Origin: Candidatus Parcubacteria bacterium
Lineage (GTDB): Bacteria; Patescibacteriota; Patescibacteriia; Patescibacteriales; UBA12075
DNA: 22,844 bases
Assembly: GCA_023139655.1 (NCBI GenBank)
Contig: JAGLNE010000082.1
Location: 1 to 22,844, forward strand
Direction of reading: 5' to 3'
In this document: positions 14,030 through 19,992 of the stretch, piece after piece
Numbering within the stretch: position 1 is the first letter of the stretch
How the letters are laid out: every line of letters begins with the position of its first letter
Notes under the pieces: model-generated
What the model was told of the DNA's origin: nothing
The model's database searches: none
The model's input: only the letters and a program-made list of their open reading frames with translations
Position numbers and translations under genes: made by a program

Positions 14030-14067
14030 TAAAAAGCGGGGAGAAAAATTTTAAAATTTTTCTCCCC
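14030..14067 (-). terminator. Terminator of the 58-aa zinc-ribbon gene
   Basis: A perfect 30-nt palindrome (14038-14067) with arms beginning GGGGAGAAAAATTTT. On the minus strand it is followed by GCTTTTTATTTT. It ends the last gene of the small-gene island. Confidence 0.8.
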
Positions 14068-14092
14068 ACAATTGTTTTGACTTCTTTCGGCA

Positions 14093-14269
14093 TTAACAGC
14101 GTAAATTAGTTATTGGCTTTTCTTCAGGGTCATAATTTTCTTTCATATATCCTACATTTACACGCTCCGAGCATTCATCACACACCATTTGTCCAGGCCT
14201 TATTGGATTATCACATTTCGCGCAAATAACTCTATTGCCGTTTTCGTCGAACTTTTGTTCTTTGGTCAT
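14093..14269 (-). CDS. Small zinc-ribbon-like protein (58 aa)
   Basis: ATG at 14269 is preceded by a strong AAGGAGGAG site. The protein has two CxxC knuckles (ICAKCDN and VCDECSE, C16/C19 and C30/C33) of the zinc-ribbon kind, plus a lone C-terminal Cys. The N-terminus is short and charged and the tail is acidic. It could bind nucleic acid or protein; no family is recognised. It is preceded by a roughly 170-nt leader with its own promoter, a pseudoknot-like fold and an intrinsic terminator just ahead of the Shine-Dalgarno (14303-14324), so expression is probably conditional. It is followed by a strong terminator. Confidence 0.8.
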   Translation of the reverse strand: MTKEQKFDENGNRVICAKCDNPIRPGQMVCDECSERVNVGYMKENYDPEEKPITNLRC

Positions 14270-14302
14270 TTTCTCCTCCTTTTTGTTGCTGTTATAAATA
14301 AC

Positions 14303-14324
14303 AAAAAAACCACCCGGTGGGTGG
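14303..14324 (-). terminator. Leader terminator ahead of the zinc-ribbon gene
   Basis: On the minus strand CCACCC-ACC-GGGTGG is followed by seven T, 20-40 nt before the Shine-Dalgarno. A second GGGTGG lies upstream in the leader (plus 14373-14378) and could pair with the CCACCC arm to prevent the terminator. Confidence 0.7.
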
Positions 14325-14440
14325 AATGTTTTCTTGCTTTAAGTTAAATTTTATTTTTACATATGAAAACAAGCCACCCTAGAGGAGGTTCAATAACAAT
14401 AGCAAACCTAAATTGTTATTATTAACTTGTTTCATATTCT
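14325..14440 (-). ncRNA. Pseudoknot-like leader RNA candidate of the zinc-ribbon gene
   Basis: An outer stem pairs 14426-14437 with 14360-14372 (ATATGAAACAAG with CTTGTTTTCATAT, one bulge). An inner 9-bp hairpin pairs 14412-14420 with 14391-14399. The inner loop carries AGGTT (minus, 14409..14405), which can pair with AACCT just downstream (14389..14385), giving a pseudoknot. The terminator 14303-14324 follows. The arrangement resembles a transcriptional riboswitch, but no known class is recognised. Confidence 0.5.
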
Positions 14441-14447
14441 TAAAAAG

Positions 14448-14474
14448 AGTATAGCATAACCTAAAAAAAAGCAA
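14448..14474 (-). promoter_or_regulatory. Promoter of the zinc-ribbon leader
   Basis: Minus strand TTGCTT (14474..14469), 15-nt spacer, TATACT (14453..14448) preceded by TGC. The -35 overlaps the T-run of the previous terminator. Confidence 0.5.
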
Positions 14475-14510
14475 CCCCATTAAGACAGTTTTTAATTGCT
14501 TAATGGGGTT
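14463..14510 (-). terminator. Terminator of the 73-aa/47-aa operon
   Basis: A perfect 12-bp stem (AACCCCATTAAG with CTTAATGGGGTT) followed on the minus strand by GC and eight T. It starts right after the 47-aa gene's stop codon. Confidence 0.85.
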
Positions 14511-14513
14511 GGT

Positions 14514-14657
14514 TTAAAAGTACGTTTTCACTGGGCTGTCGTCTATTGGTTTAAATAAATCGGGGTCAAATTTATCCTTTTCATTTTCATCGGTACCTGC
14601 CCCAGGTACATCTTCGTCATTATTAGATTTTGTCTCAAATTCTTCAGGTAAATTCAT
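14514..14657 (-). CDS. Small acidic protein (47 aa), unknown
   Basis: ATG at 14657 overlaps the TGA of the 73-aa gene (ATGA), with GAAGGAGGG inside the upstream gene serving as Shine-Dalgarno. This is typical translational coupling and supports reality of the ORF. The product is rich in Asp and Glu (SNNDEDVPGAG, DENEKDKFDPD) with no hydrophobic core, so it is probably disordered. No family is recognised. TAA at 14514 is followed by a strong terminator. Confidence 0.65.
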   Translation of the reverse strand: MNLPEEFETKSNNDEDVPGAGTDENEKDKFDPDLFKPIDDSPVKTYF

Positions 14658-14875
14658 ATCATCCCTCCTTCAATAGTTATTACTTCGTTGTCTGGGTTAA
14701 CCGCTCGAGCTCCTTTGACCTGGCATTTTAGGTTGTGTTTACTTTGCCCGAATCGCATATTAACCGGTTCGTTATATACTTTTATTTTGTTCCCATCTAC
14801 AACAGCTGTTGCAACATAATCTGACCCTAACCTTTGTCTCACTTCATCGACATTTCTAAATGTATCTCCATGCAT
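14654..14875 (-). CDS. Small protein (73 aa), unknown
   Basis: ATG at 14875 follows AAAGGAGGAG at ideal spacing. The N-terminal part (TFRNVDEVRQRLGSDYVA) is likely helical and the rest (VVDGNKIKVYNEPV, NEVITIEGGMI) likely beta-rich, giving a compact alpha/beta mini-protein with one Cys. No family is recognised. It is the first gene of a two-gene unit with the 47-aa protein. Its 5' leader (15087 to 14880) contains an antiterminator/terminator pair, suggesting regulated expression. Confidence 0.7.
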   Translation of the reverse strand: MHGDTFRNVDEVRQRLGSDYVATAVVDGNKIKVYNEPVNMRFGQSKHNLKCQVKGARAVNPDNEVITIEGGMI

Positions 14876-14879
14876 GTTA

Positions 14880-15087
14880 CTCCTCCTTTATAATTCTATT
14901 AATTATTATTTTAAACTTAATGCACGAGAGTAACTATTTAACAAATACCCACTCTGATGCATTAAGTTATTTATAAAGAACTAAACTAAAAAATCGTCTT
15001 CCTTTGAAGACGACTTTGTTTTTATATTTATTCTTAATTTATGTCTTCAAAGGTTGCTTAAAGTGATCATCAATAATGATGATCCCG
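14880..15087 (-). promoter_or_regulatory. Attenuator-type leader of the 73-aa gene
   Basis: Reading the minus strand from the predicted start: hairpin GATCATCA/TGATGATC, then CCTTTGAAGAC (15053..15043), then the terminator TCGTCTTC-AAAG-GAAGACGA plus T6 (15013..14988). CCTTTGAAGAC is perfectly complementary over 11 nt to GTCTTCAAAGG in the terminator 5' arm and loop, so the two folds exclude each other. After the terminator comes an 11-bp stem AACTTAATGCA/TGCATTAAGTT (14966 to 14914) before the Shine-Dalgarno. No known riboswitch class is recognised. Confidence 0.6.
14988..15013 (-). terminator. Leader terminator of the 73-aa gene
   Basis: An 8-bp stem (TCGTCTTC/GAAGACGA, loop AAAG) with six T on the minus strand. 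It lies within the leader and is controlled by the competing segment at 15043-15053. Confidence 0.7.
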
Positions 15088-15093
15088 GTAATA

Positions 15094-15122
15094 ATTATAA
15101 TAATATCTTTTATTCTTTGAAA
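15094..15122 (-). promoter_or_regulatory. Promoter of the 73-aa gene leader
   Basis: Minus strand TTTCAA (15122..15117), 17-nt spacer, perfect TATAAT (15099..15094). Confidence 0.6.
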
Positions 15123-15144
15123 CATATAATATTTAATAATTTTT

Positions 15145-15190
15145 TTTAAAAACTGTGGAGAGGGTTAAAAGATTGTCTTTTACCCTCCCC
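15145..15190 (-). terminator. Terminator of the 78-aa gene
   Basis: GGGGAGGGTAAAAGA pairs with TCTTTTAACCCTCTCC (one bulge and one mismatch), then ACAGTTTTT on the minus strand, directly after the stop codon at 15194. Confidence 0.65.
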
Positions 15191-15193
15191 TTT

Positions 15194-15430
15194 TTAGCAT
15201 CTTACGGTGGATAATGTATTCGCCCGGAGTGATTGACCGGTTGCCTTTTTGTATTTAGCGTCAAGTACCTGAAGCTTTGAATTTCCGACTTCATCATTAA
15301 CTTCTTTTAACCTCTTATTTAAAGCTTTGCGTTCTTTGTCGTACACATATTGATTAGTGCCAAGATTCTCTAATGCATCTTTGACTGCCTGTTTCTCTCT
15401 TTCTAATTCTTCCGCTCTATTTGTACCCAT
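15194..15430 (-). CDS. Small helical protein (78 aa), unknown
   Basis: ATG at 15430 follows AAAAGGAGG at good spacing. Residues 5-62 are strongly charged and helical with heptad-like spacing (AEELEREKQAVKDALENL, KERKALNKRLKEVNDEV), so a coiled coil is likely. The tail is Ser/Thr-rich and ends in Cys. No family is recognised; a dimerising or scaffold role would be typical but is not shown. It has its own terminator downstream and a long structured stretch upstream. Confidence 0.7.
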   Translation of the reverse strand: MGTNRAEELEREKQAVKDALENLGTNQYVYDKERKALNKRLKEVNDEVGNSKLQVLDAKYKKATGQSLRANTLSTVRC

Positions 15431-15439
15431 TATTTTTCC

Positions 15440-15720
15440 TCCTTTTTTTTCTTTTTTAACGCTAAAAATATTTAAATTTACTTAAAAGAAATTTATACTG
15501 GAAGAAGAAATATTTTCTATAATTTCTCCTTCCAGTATGATGCGCAAATGTGAAAAATTTTCTTTCTAGAACGGATTACGTTCTAAAATGTTTTCGTGTA
15601 GTGATGTACCACCATTTACGCGAAAAAATTTTCGCATTTAAGTTTAGGCGAGGAGATAAGTCCTCCGCCGTAAAAATCTTAAACGCTTAATTGCGTGTTT
15701 GCTTGCATAAAATTGCAGGA
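15440..15720 (-). ncRNA. Highly structured intergenic region, possible RNA element
   Basis: About 280 nt between the 66-aa and 78-aa genes with no convincing ORF. Reading minus: TGCA-ATTTTA-TGCA, then ACGC/GCGT, then a stem GCGTTTAAG/CTTAAATGC enclosing the GC-rich hairpin GGCGGAGGA/TCCTCGCC (15634-15656), then a TAGAACG/CGTTCTA hairpin (15568-15585). Last is a long hairpin ATACTGGAA...TTCCAGTAT with an inner GAGAAAT/ATTTCTT (15496-15540). There is no T-run after the last stem. It could be a leader of the 78-aa gene or a separate small RNA. Confidence 0.4.
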
Positions 15721-15724
15721 TTTT

Positions 15725-15925
15725 TTAGAAATAGGCACCGTCCACGCTCTTTAAACCGGTATCTAGCTTCTTTGCTTCAACGGTTAACTTAATCTTTTCA
15801 TCTCTGTCCCGACATTTATCAATTTTTTTGTTAACATCAAATAACTGTGTGCTAATTTTAATTGCACTTCTTTCCCCTTTTACCGGAGCGCGGTTACCTA
15901 TTCCAATAATTCCCGAATCTGTCAT
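15725..15925 (-). CDS. Small protein (66 aa), unknown
   Basis: ATG at 15925 follows AGTAGGAGGATT, a good Shine-Dalgarno. A Gly-rich N-terminus (DSGIIGIGNRAPVKG) is followed by a charged helical middle (QLFDVNKKIDKCRDRDEKIK) and LTVEAKKLDTGLKSVDGAYF. No family is recognised. Upstream lies a 46-nt hairpin (15959-16004, CTGTATCCGGTATT pairing with AATACTGGGTACAG), and before it the bidirectional terminator at 16025-16060. It is probably read through from the leaderless 36-aa gene or from a weak promoter around TATAAT in that hairpin. Confidence 0.65.
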   Translation of the reverse strand: MTDSGIIGIGNRAPVKGERSAIKISTQLFDVNKKIDKCRDRDEKIKLTVEAKKLDTGLKSVDGAYF

Positions 15926-16024
15926 TTCAAATCCTCCTACTTTTTAATGGTTATTGGTTTCTGTACCCAGTATTATAAACATGTCTTTTTACAATACCGG
16001 ATACAGAATATTTAAAGAACTAAC

Positions 16025-16060
16025 AAAAAGCCACCCGTTTAGTTCGGGTGGCTCTTTTTT
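16025..16060. terminator. Bidirectional terminator with possible antiterminator
   Basis: A 9-bp stem AGCCACCCG/CGGGTGGCT with T-runs on both strands. On the minus strand the 10-nt segment CGGGTGGCTC inside the 36-aa gene (16104..16095) is perfectly complementary to GAGCCACCCG of the terminator 5' arm, so an alternative pairing could prevent termination. Confidence 0.75.
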
Positions 16061-16080
16061 ATTTGATTCTTTTTTATATT

Positions 16081-16191
16081 TTATATTCTGGTGTGAGCCA
16101 CCCGCGTACTGTAGCCAAACATAATCAAGCCGACTACAAATGTAATAATCGCCTTGGTCCAAACTGAAATTGTGCGGAAAGCTTTATTCAT
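16081..16191 (-). CDS. 36-aa single-span membrane peptide, probably leaderless mRNA
   Basis: ATG at 16191, TAA at 16081. The peptide has a short basic N-terminus (MNKAFRTISVWTK), one hydrophobic span (AIITFVVGLIMFGY) and a small tail (STRVAHTRI). A near-perfect promoter (TTGACA, 16-nt spacer, TATAAT) ends 9 nt before the ATG, so the mRNA would have almost no leader and no Shine-Dalgarno. No family is recognised. Its 3' end carries the segment that can pair with the downstream terminator, so ribosome position could affect read-through into the 66-aa gene. Confidence 0.55.
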   Translation of the reverse strand: MNKAFRTISVWTKAIITFVVGLIMFGYSTRVAHTRI

Positions 16192-16200
16192 AATAATACT

Positions 16201-16228
16201 ATTATAAAGCAAACACAGGCTTTGTCAA
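16201..16228 (-). promoter_or_regulatory. Consensus promoter of the 36-aa gene
   Basis: Minus strand TTGACA (16228..16223), 16-nt spacer, TATAAT (16206..16201). This is among the strongest promoters in the window. The predicted start is near 16194. Confidence 0.8.
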
Positions 16229-16317
16229 TGCCTAAAAAATAGACTAATATTAAACAAAAAAATACTAAATTTTTATTAATTTTTCTAATCTTAGACGTTT
16301 TTCCCCACCTGCCCTCA

Positions 16318-16920
16318 CTACTCTTTAATTCCATCCAGGTTTACGTCATAGAGTATGCGCTCGCTTAAATGATTATACTTAAGCAATTCTTCGTCTTTAA
16401 ACCAAATTTTTATTTCTTTAGCCGCTTCTTCAGGGTCACCGGACGCGTGGATTAAATTACGCACACTGCGCTGATCCGTATCAGCCAAGGCATAAGAATC
16501 CAGAGTGTAATCGCCGCGAATAGTACCAATATCAGAGGTTAAGGGCTCAGTGCCACCGGTAATCTTCCGGACTAAGCCAACCGCCTGGGCACCCTGCCAC
16601 ACCATAGCCACAACCGGCCCGGCGCTTAAATATTTAGCGTTTGCCTTAAGTACGGCCCAACCGTTTTCTTTGTGGGTTTTATAAGGCGACTTCATGCCTT
16701 TCTTTTTGTAAGCCGCGGCTGCTTTTCGGCCGACTTCCTCTATCCACTCATCACCACCTACTTCATAATAATGTTTGGTCGCCATTTCCTCGGTCGGCAT
16801 TACCATTTTCATAGCAATTAATTTAAGCCCAACCTGCTCATAGCGCTTGATTATTTCACCGATCAATGACCGCTGTACGCCATCCGGCTTAACGATCACC
16901 ACAGTGCGTTCTTTATTCAT
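16318..16920 (-). CDS. ndk: Nucleoside diphosphate kinase, enlarged form
   Basis: Transfers the gamma-phosphate among NTPs through a phospho-histidine. Seen: ERTVVIVKPDGVQRSLIGEII at the N-terminus, GPVVAMVWQGAQAVGLVRKITG, TIRGDYTLDS, and the active-site His in NLIHASGDPEEA (H158 from this start). At about 200 aa it exceeds the usual 135-150. The extra length lies mainly between the KMVMPTEE segment and the GPVVAM segment (EWIEEVGRKAAAAYKKKGMKSP...), with a slightly longer C-terminus. I prefer ATG 16920 because MNKERTVVIVKPDG fits family N-termini; upstream ATGs at 16929 and 16941 are in frame. The receiver gene lies upstream in the same direction. Confidence 0.95.
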   Translation of the reverse strand: MNKERTVVIVKPDGVQRSLIGEIIKRYEQVGLKLIAMKMVMPTEEMATKHYYEVGGDEWIEEVGRKAAAAYKKKGMKSPYKTHKENGWAVLKANAKYLSAGPVVAMVWQGAQAVGLVRKITGGTEPLTSDIGTIRGDYTLDSYALADTDQRSVRNLIHASGDPEEAAKEIKIWFKDEELLKYNHLSERILYDVNLDGIKE

Positions 16921-16988
16921 GTCTTTCATAAAAAAATACAAATTTACAAATATAATTCAATTAAACAAATTACATTGCAAATTTGGTG

Positions 16989-17357
16989 TTATTTTAACAA
17001 TTCATTAACTTTTTCACTTACCTGAGCCGGGGTCATCTGGGCCTTAATCCAATAATCAGTCGCACCCATTTGTTTGCCTTTTTCCTGGTCTTCGCTGGTC
17101 CCTAAATTAGTTAGCATTATTATCGGCGTTTCTTTGGTATTGGGATTTAAGCGCAATTCCTGTAATACGGAAAAACCGTCCATTTGCGGGAGAATTACGT
17201 CCAAAAGCACCAAGTCCGGCTTTTCTTTTACTGCCAGATCCAGCCCTTGCGAGCCATTATCCGCGATAATTACATCATGTTCACTTTGTTTTAATTTGGT
17301 CTCATACATCGTAGCGATCATCTTGTCATCTTCTACAATTAATATCTTTTTACCCAT
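16989..17357 (-). CDS. Single-domain response regulator (second copy)
   Basis: 122 aa, receiver only: D10/D11, phospho-acceptor D53 (LLDVILP), T83 (MLTNLG), K105 (YWIKAQM). It is a clear paralog of the protein at 8380-8751, with the same key-residue numbering and a shared K-A-x-M-T-P near the end. No kinase gene is adjacent here; upstream is the ComEC-like gene (48-bp gap) and downstream ndk. It may receive phosphate from the kinase at 8826-11003 or from one elsewhere. Confidence 0.93.
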   Translation of the reverse strand: MGKKILIVEDDKMIATMYETKLKQSEHDVIIADNGSQGLDLAVKEKPDLVLLDVILPQMDGFSVLQELRLNPNTKETPIIMLTNLGTSEDQEKGKQMGATDYWIKAQMTPAQVSEKVNELLK

Positions 17358-17405
17358 ATAATTAAACTTGAATTATTTATAAAAGCTAAATCTATTATAG
17401 CAATA

Positions 17406-18356
17406 TTATGGAAAAAAACAAGTTTTCCCATCACTTCTTATCCTAATCGTTCCTAATTCGTCAGTTCTTAAAATACTAGCGCCAATTCTTTCCAAACGTT
17501 TAATCACCCGCCGGCTTGGGTGGCCAAAACTATTATCAATACCCGATGAAATAATAGCGAACTCAGGTTTGACCAGATCAAGAAACTCTTTACTGCTTGA
17601 TGTGTCTGAGCCATGATGCCCGGCCTTAAGCACGTTTGACCTCAAAACTATTCCCCTCTGCCCCTCTACCTCACCCCCTACCCCTCTCCTTCGCAAGGAG
17701 AGGGGAGAAAAGGGAGGGGGGACTAACGAAACAAGTTCTTGCTCTACCTCAATTTCCGCGTCGCCCATAAACAAAAAGCTTGTATCTTTATAGATTAAAC
17801 GAGCGACAATTGAGCTATTATTTAAATTACTTACCTCGCGTCCGGATAAATTCGTTAATGGATAGATCAATTGAAGATAGCAATCACTACCTAAATCAAT
17901 GATCTGTTCCCGGTCAACTATGGTTAGGGGGATATTTTGCTCGCGGACAAGATCCAACCAGGCTAAATAGGTGGGTGAGCTATGCACTACTCCAGTGCCT
18001 AGAATTTGCTTAACCTCGTAGCGTTTTAAAACCGGGATCAGACCATCAACATGATCGCTGTGGGGATGGGTAAGAATCATTAGATCAATTGTTTTATCAT
18101 ACCAACTTAGCTCTTTTGATAATGGCTCCAATATTTTAGTTCCCGGCCCGCCGTCTATTAATATATTGTGTCCAGCCGGAGTTTTGATAAGAGCGGCATC
18201 GCCCTGCCCGATATCCAGAAAACTAATAATTAATTCTCTGTTTTGGGCCTGGGTAGTAAAAAAATAATTAGCAGTCAAATGCCAAAGAGACAAAAGGACA
18301 AATGCTATTACAACAATAATAAATAATACAAATAGTACAAGTGGTTTATTTTTCAT
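17406..18356 (-). CDS. ComEC/Rec2-type metallo-beta-lactamase-fold protein
   Basis: 316 aa. One N-terminal membrane helix (about 5-25) followed by a metallo-beta-lactamase domain: FLDIGQGDAALI, LIDGGPG, the metal motif THPHSDHVDG (H97, H99, D101, H102), FMGDAE, LKAGHHGSD and SSGIDNSFGHPS. This is the C-terminal hydrolase part of ComEC without the channel domain. Such stand-alone proteins may degrade the non-transported DNA strand or have another extracytoplasmic hydrolase role. A repeat-derived segment (PPPFSPLSLRRRGVGGEV, around residues 215-232) is inserted in frame before the GHHGSD block. It is near the glycerate kinase and receiver genes; no other competence gene is present. Confidence 0.9.
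   Translation of the reverse strand: MKNKPLVLFVLFIIVVIAFVLLSLWHLTANYFFTTQAQNRELIISFLDIGQGDAALIKTPAGHNILIDGGPGTKILEPLSKELSWYDKTIDLMILTHPHSDHVDGLIPVLKRYEVKQILGTGVVHSSPTYLAWLDLVREQNIPLTIVDREQIIDLGSDCYLQLIYPLTNLSGREVSNLNNSSIVARLIYKDTSFLFMGDAEIEVEQELVSLVPPPFSPLSLRRRGVGGEVEGQRGIVLRSNVLKAGHHGSDTSSSKEFLDLVKPEFAIISSGIDNSFGHPSRRVIKRLERIGASILRTDELGTIRIRSDGKTCFFP
17660..17720. repeat. Palindromic repeat inside the ComEC-like gene
   Basis: An 11-bp stem CCCCTCTCCTT/AAGGAGAGGGG around CGC (17681-17705), in a purine/pyrimidine-biased C-rich context. It reads in frame as SPLSLRRRGVGGEV. Similar CCCTCTCCTT...AAGGAGAGGG elements are widespread intergenic repeats in other bacteria; that comparison is from memory. 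Confidence 0.65.
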
Positions 18357-18357
18357 A

Positions 18358-18391
18358 AAAATAAAACAACCTTAAAGCAAGAAAGGTTGTT
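18358..18391 (-). terminator. Terminator of the glycerate kinase gene
   Basis: AACAACCTT pairs with AAGGTTGTT, followed on the minus strand by TTATTTTTAT. It lies between the glycerate kinase stop and the ComEC-like start. Confidence 0.7.
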
Positions 18392-18415
18392 TATAAATTT
18401 ATTAACATAAAAAAA

Positions 18416-19786
18416 TTAGCTTGGCAAAATCCGACTAACAGCACTATTCCGCAAATATACAACCGCGTCACAGACATTTGTACCGGTATTACCGGTTTTT
18501 ATTAAGGCTGAATTTAACTTATTAAATAAATTATAACTGTCATAATCAGCCAAATACTTACCAATATTCAACTTGGCCGACTCAATACTTGTTAAGGTGT
18601 TCTGGTCGATAATCGCCCCGGCGGCAAGGTTCAAATAATCCGCGCCGTCAGAACAGATGCTGGCCATAACCCATTCACCGCCCAAAAACTCCAGCGGTTT
18701 AAGGCTGGCTGCCGCGTAGTGCATATTGCGGCCGCCCTGACCATGCCTCTCAGGCAGGATGGGCGTTGTTTCTCCGCCAAACAAAATACAATCATAATCC
18801 ATAAATTCGCCGGCCACAATCGCCTTGGCATTCTTCTCGGCCACCAGGACCGGATCGCCGGCCATATTAACACTGGCGATGATCGGACGCAGCCCCAATT
18901 GCTTGGCCCTAAGCGCCATGTTTTCCAAGGCCATGGAATTGTTCCCAATTACATAGTTGTAGGTATTGTCTAAATGCTTGGGGGTTTCGGCCCGGTTTCC
19001 ATTAAGGCCTTCCCTTAAATAATTCTGAACCGACGCGGAAATTTTATTTATTAACTGATATTTTTCAATCACTAATACCGCGTCCGAAAAAGTACTGGGA
19101 TCCGGTACGGTCGGCCCGGAAGCGATTACCGACAATTTGTCACCGACCACATCGGAAATAATTATTGATACTACGGTTGCCGGCTTAAAATATTCACCCA
19201 GCCTACCGCCCTTAACCAAGGATAAATGTTTCCGAACCGTGTTTATTTCGGTAATTTCCGCGCCGCTTGTTATTAATGCCTTGGTCGCGATCTGCTCATC
19301 ATTTAGACTAACACCACTAACCGGCGCCGGCATAAGCGCCGAACCGCCGCCGGATAATAAACATATTACCAGATCATTTTCCGCTATCTTATATTTATCT
19401 TTGATCTTTAACATTTCCTCAACCCCTTTGAGGCCTTTTTTGTCAGGAATGGGAAACCCGGCTTTATTTACCTTGATCACCTTGGTTTTAACTTTGCTCA
19501 CGGAATTGACCAGTCCAAAAGTAATGTGCTTAGCGCCGATAATCTCTTCCAATTTTTTCGCCATGGCACCGGCCGCCTTACCGCCGCCCACCACGAATAT
19601 CCGGCCCCGCAGCATATTAAAGCTGCTGGTCCGTACGTTCAAAGAATTAAAATTCTTATCGTAACGCACCACTTCGTCCATTAAAACTTCGGGTAAAACA
19701 CTCTTAATCCCAAATTCAATAATATCAATCGCCTGGTCGCGCAATTCACCACCCCCTATTTCACTTTTATTTTTGATAATAGACAT
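18416..19786 (-). CDS. Glycerate 2-kinase (DUF4147/MOFRL family)
   Basis: 456 aa. Phosphorylates D-glycerate to 2-phosphoglycerate, feeding lower glycolysis. Seen: FVVGGGKAAGAMAKKLEEI, LLSGGGSALMPAPVSGVSL, NTVRKHLSLVKGGRLG, SDVVGDKLSVIASGPTVPDP, GNNSMALENM, LFGGETTPILP, the GRNMHYAA segment and SDGADYLNLAAGAII, in the usual order of the family including the C-terminal MOFRL domain. The length is normal. A promoter is at 19835-19863. The gene is followed by its own terminator. Source of glycerate not evident from neighbours. Confidence 0.93.
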   Translation of the reverse strand: MSIIKNKSEIGGGELRDQAIDIIEFGIKSVLPEVLMDEVVRYDKNFNSLNVRTSSFNMLRGRIFVVGGGKAAGAMAKKLEEIIGAKHITFGLVNSVSKVKTKVIKVNKAGFPIPDKKGLKGVEEMLKIKDKYKIAENDLVICLLSGGGSALMPAPVSGVSLNDEQIATKALITSGAEITEINTVRKHLSLVKGGRLGEYFKPATVVSIIISDVVGDKLSVIASGPTVPDPSTFSDAVLVIEKYQLINKISASVQNYLREGLNGNRAETPKHLDNTYNYVIGNNSMALENMALRAKQLGLRPIIASVNMAGDPVLVAEKNAKAIVAGEFMDYDCILFGGETTPILPERHGQGGRNMHYAAASLKPLEFLGGEWVMASICSDGADYLNLAAGAIIDQNTLTSIESAKLNIGKYLADYDSYNLFNKLNSALIKTGNTGTNVCDAVVYLRNSAVSRILPS

Positions 19787-19834
19787 TGTTACGAATTACG
19801 AATAAGCTACGAATTTACGAATAACTATATAATA

Positions 19835-19863
19835 ATTTTAGCATTTTTTTAGAAACTAGACAA
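19835..19863 (-). promoter_or_regulatory. Promoter of the glycerate kinase gene
   Basis: Minus strand TTGTCT (19863..19858), 17-nt spacer, TAAAAT (19840..19835) with TGC upstream, giving an extended -10. The leader contains ATTCGTAA-type direct repeats. Confidence 0.5.
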
Positions 19864-19896
19864 AAAAACTAAACAAAATATAAAAAGCCGCTTAAA

Positions 19897-19930
19897 AGAA
19901 GCTAAGCTTCCTATAGGAAGCTTAGCTTCT
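19897..19930. repeat. Perfect 34-nt palindrome, intergenic (copy 2)
   Basis: Identical over all 34 nt to 6823-6856 in uvrC; here the palindrome extends one more base pair on each side. It lies in the 332-bp gap between glycerate kinase and glyS, close to the 33-bp inverted repeat at 19993-20083. Confidence 0.85.
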
Positions 19931-19992
19931 TGACTATATCTAAATTTTTTCTAAATTACTCACCTTACGCACCAAGCGTTTTTACCTTAGAA

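Noticed and set aside
14093..16191. Integron-like cassette array (small genes in one direction separated by palindromes)
   Set aside because: The palindromes differ from one another, lack RYYYAAC/GTTRRRY core sites, and several are clear terminators with T-runs. No integrase is seen.
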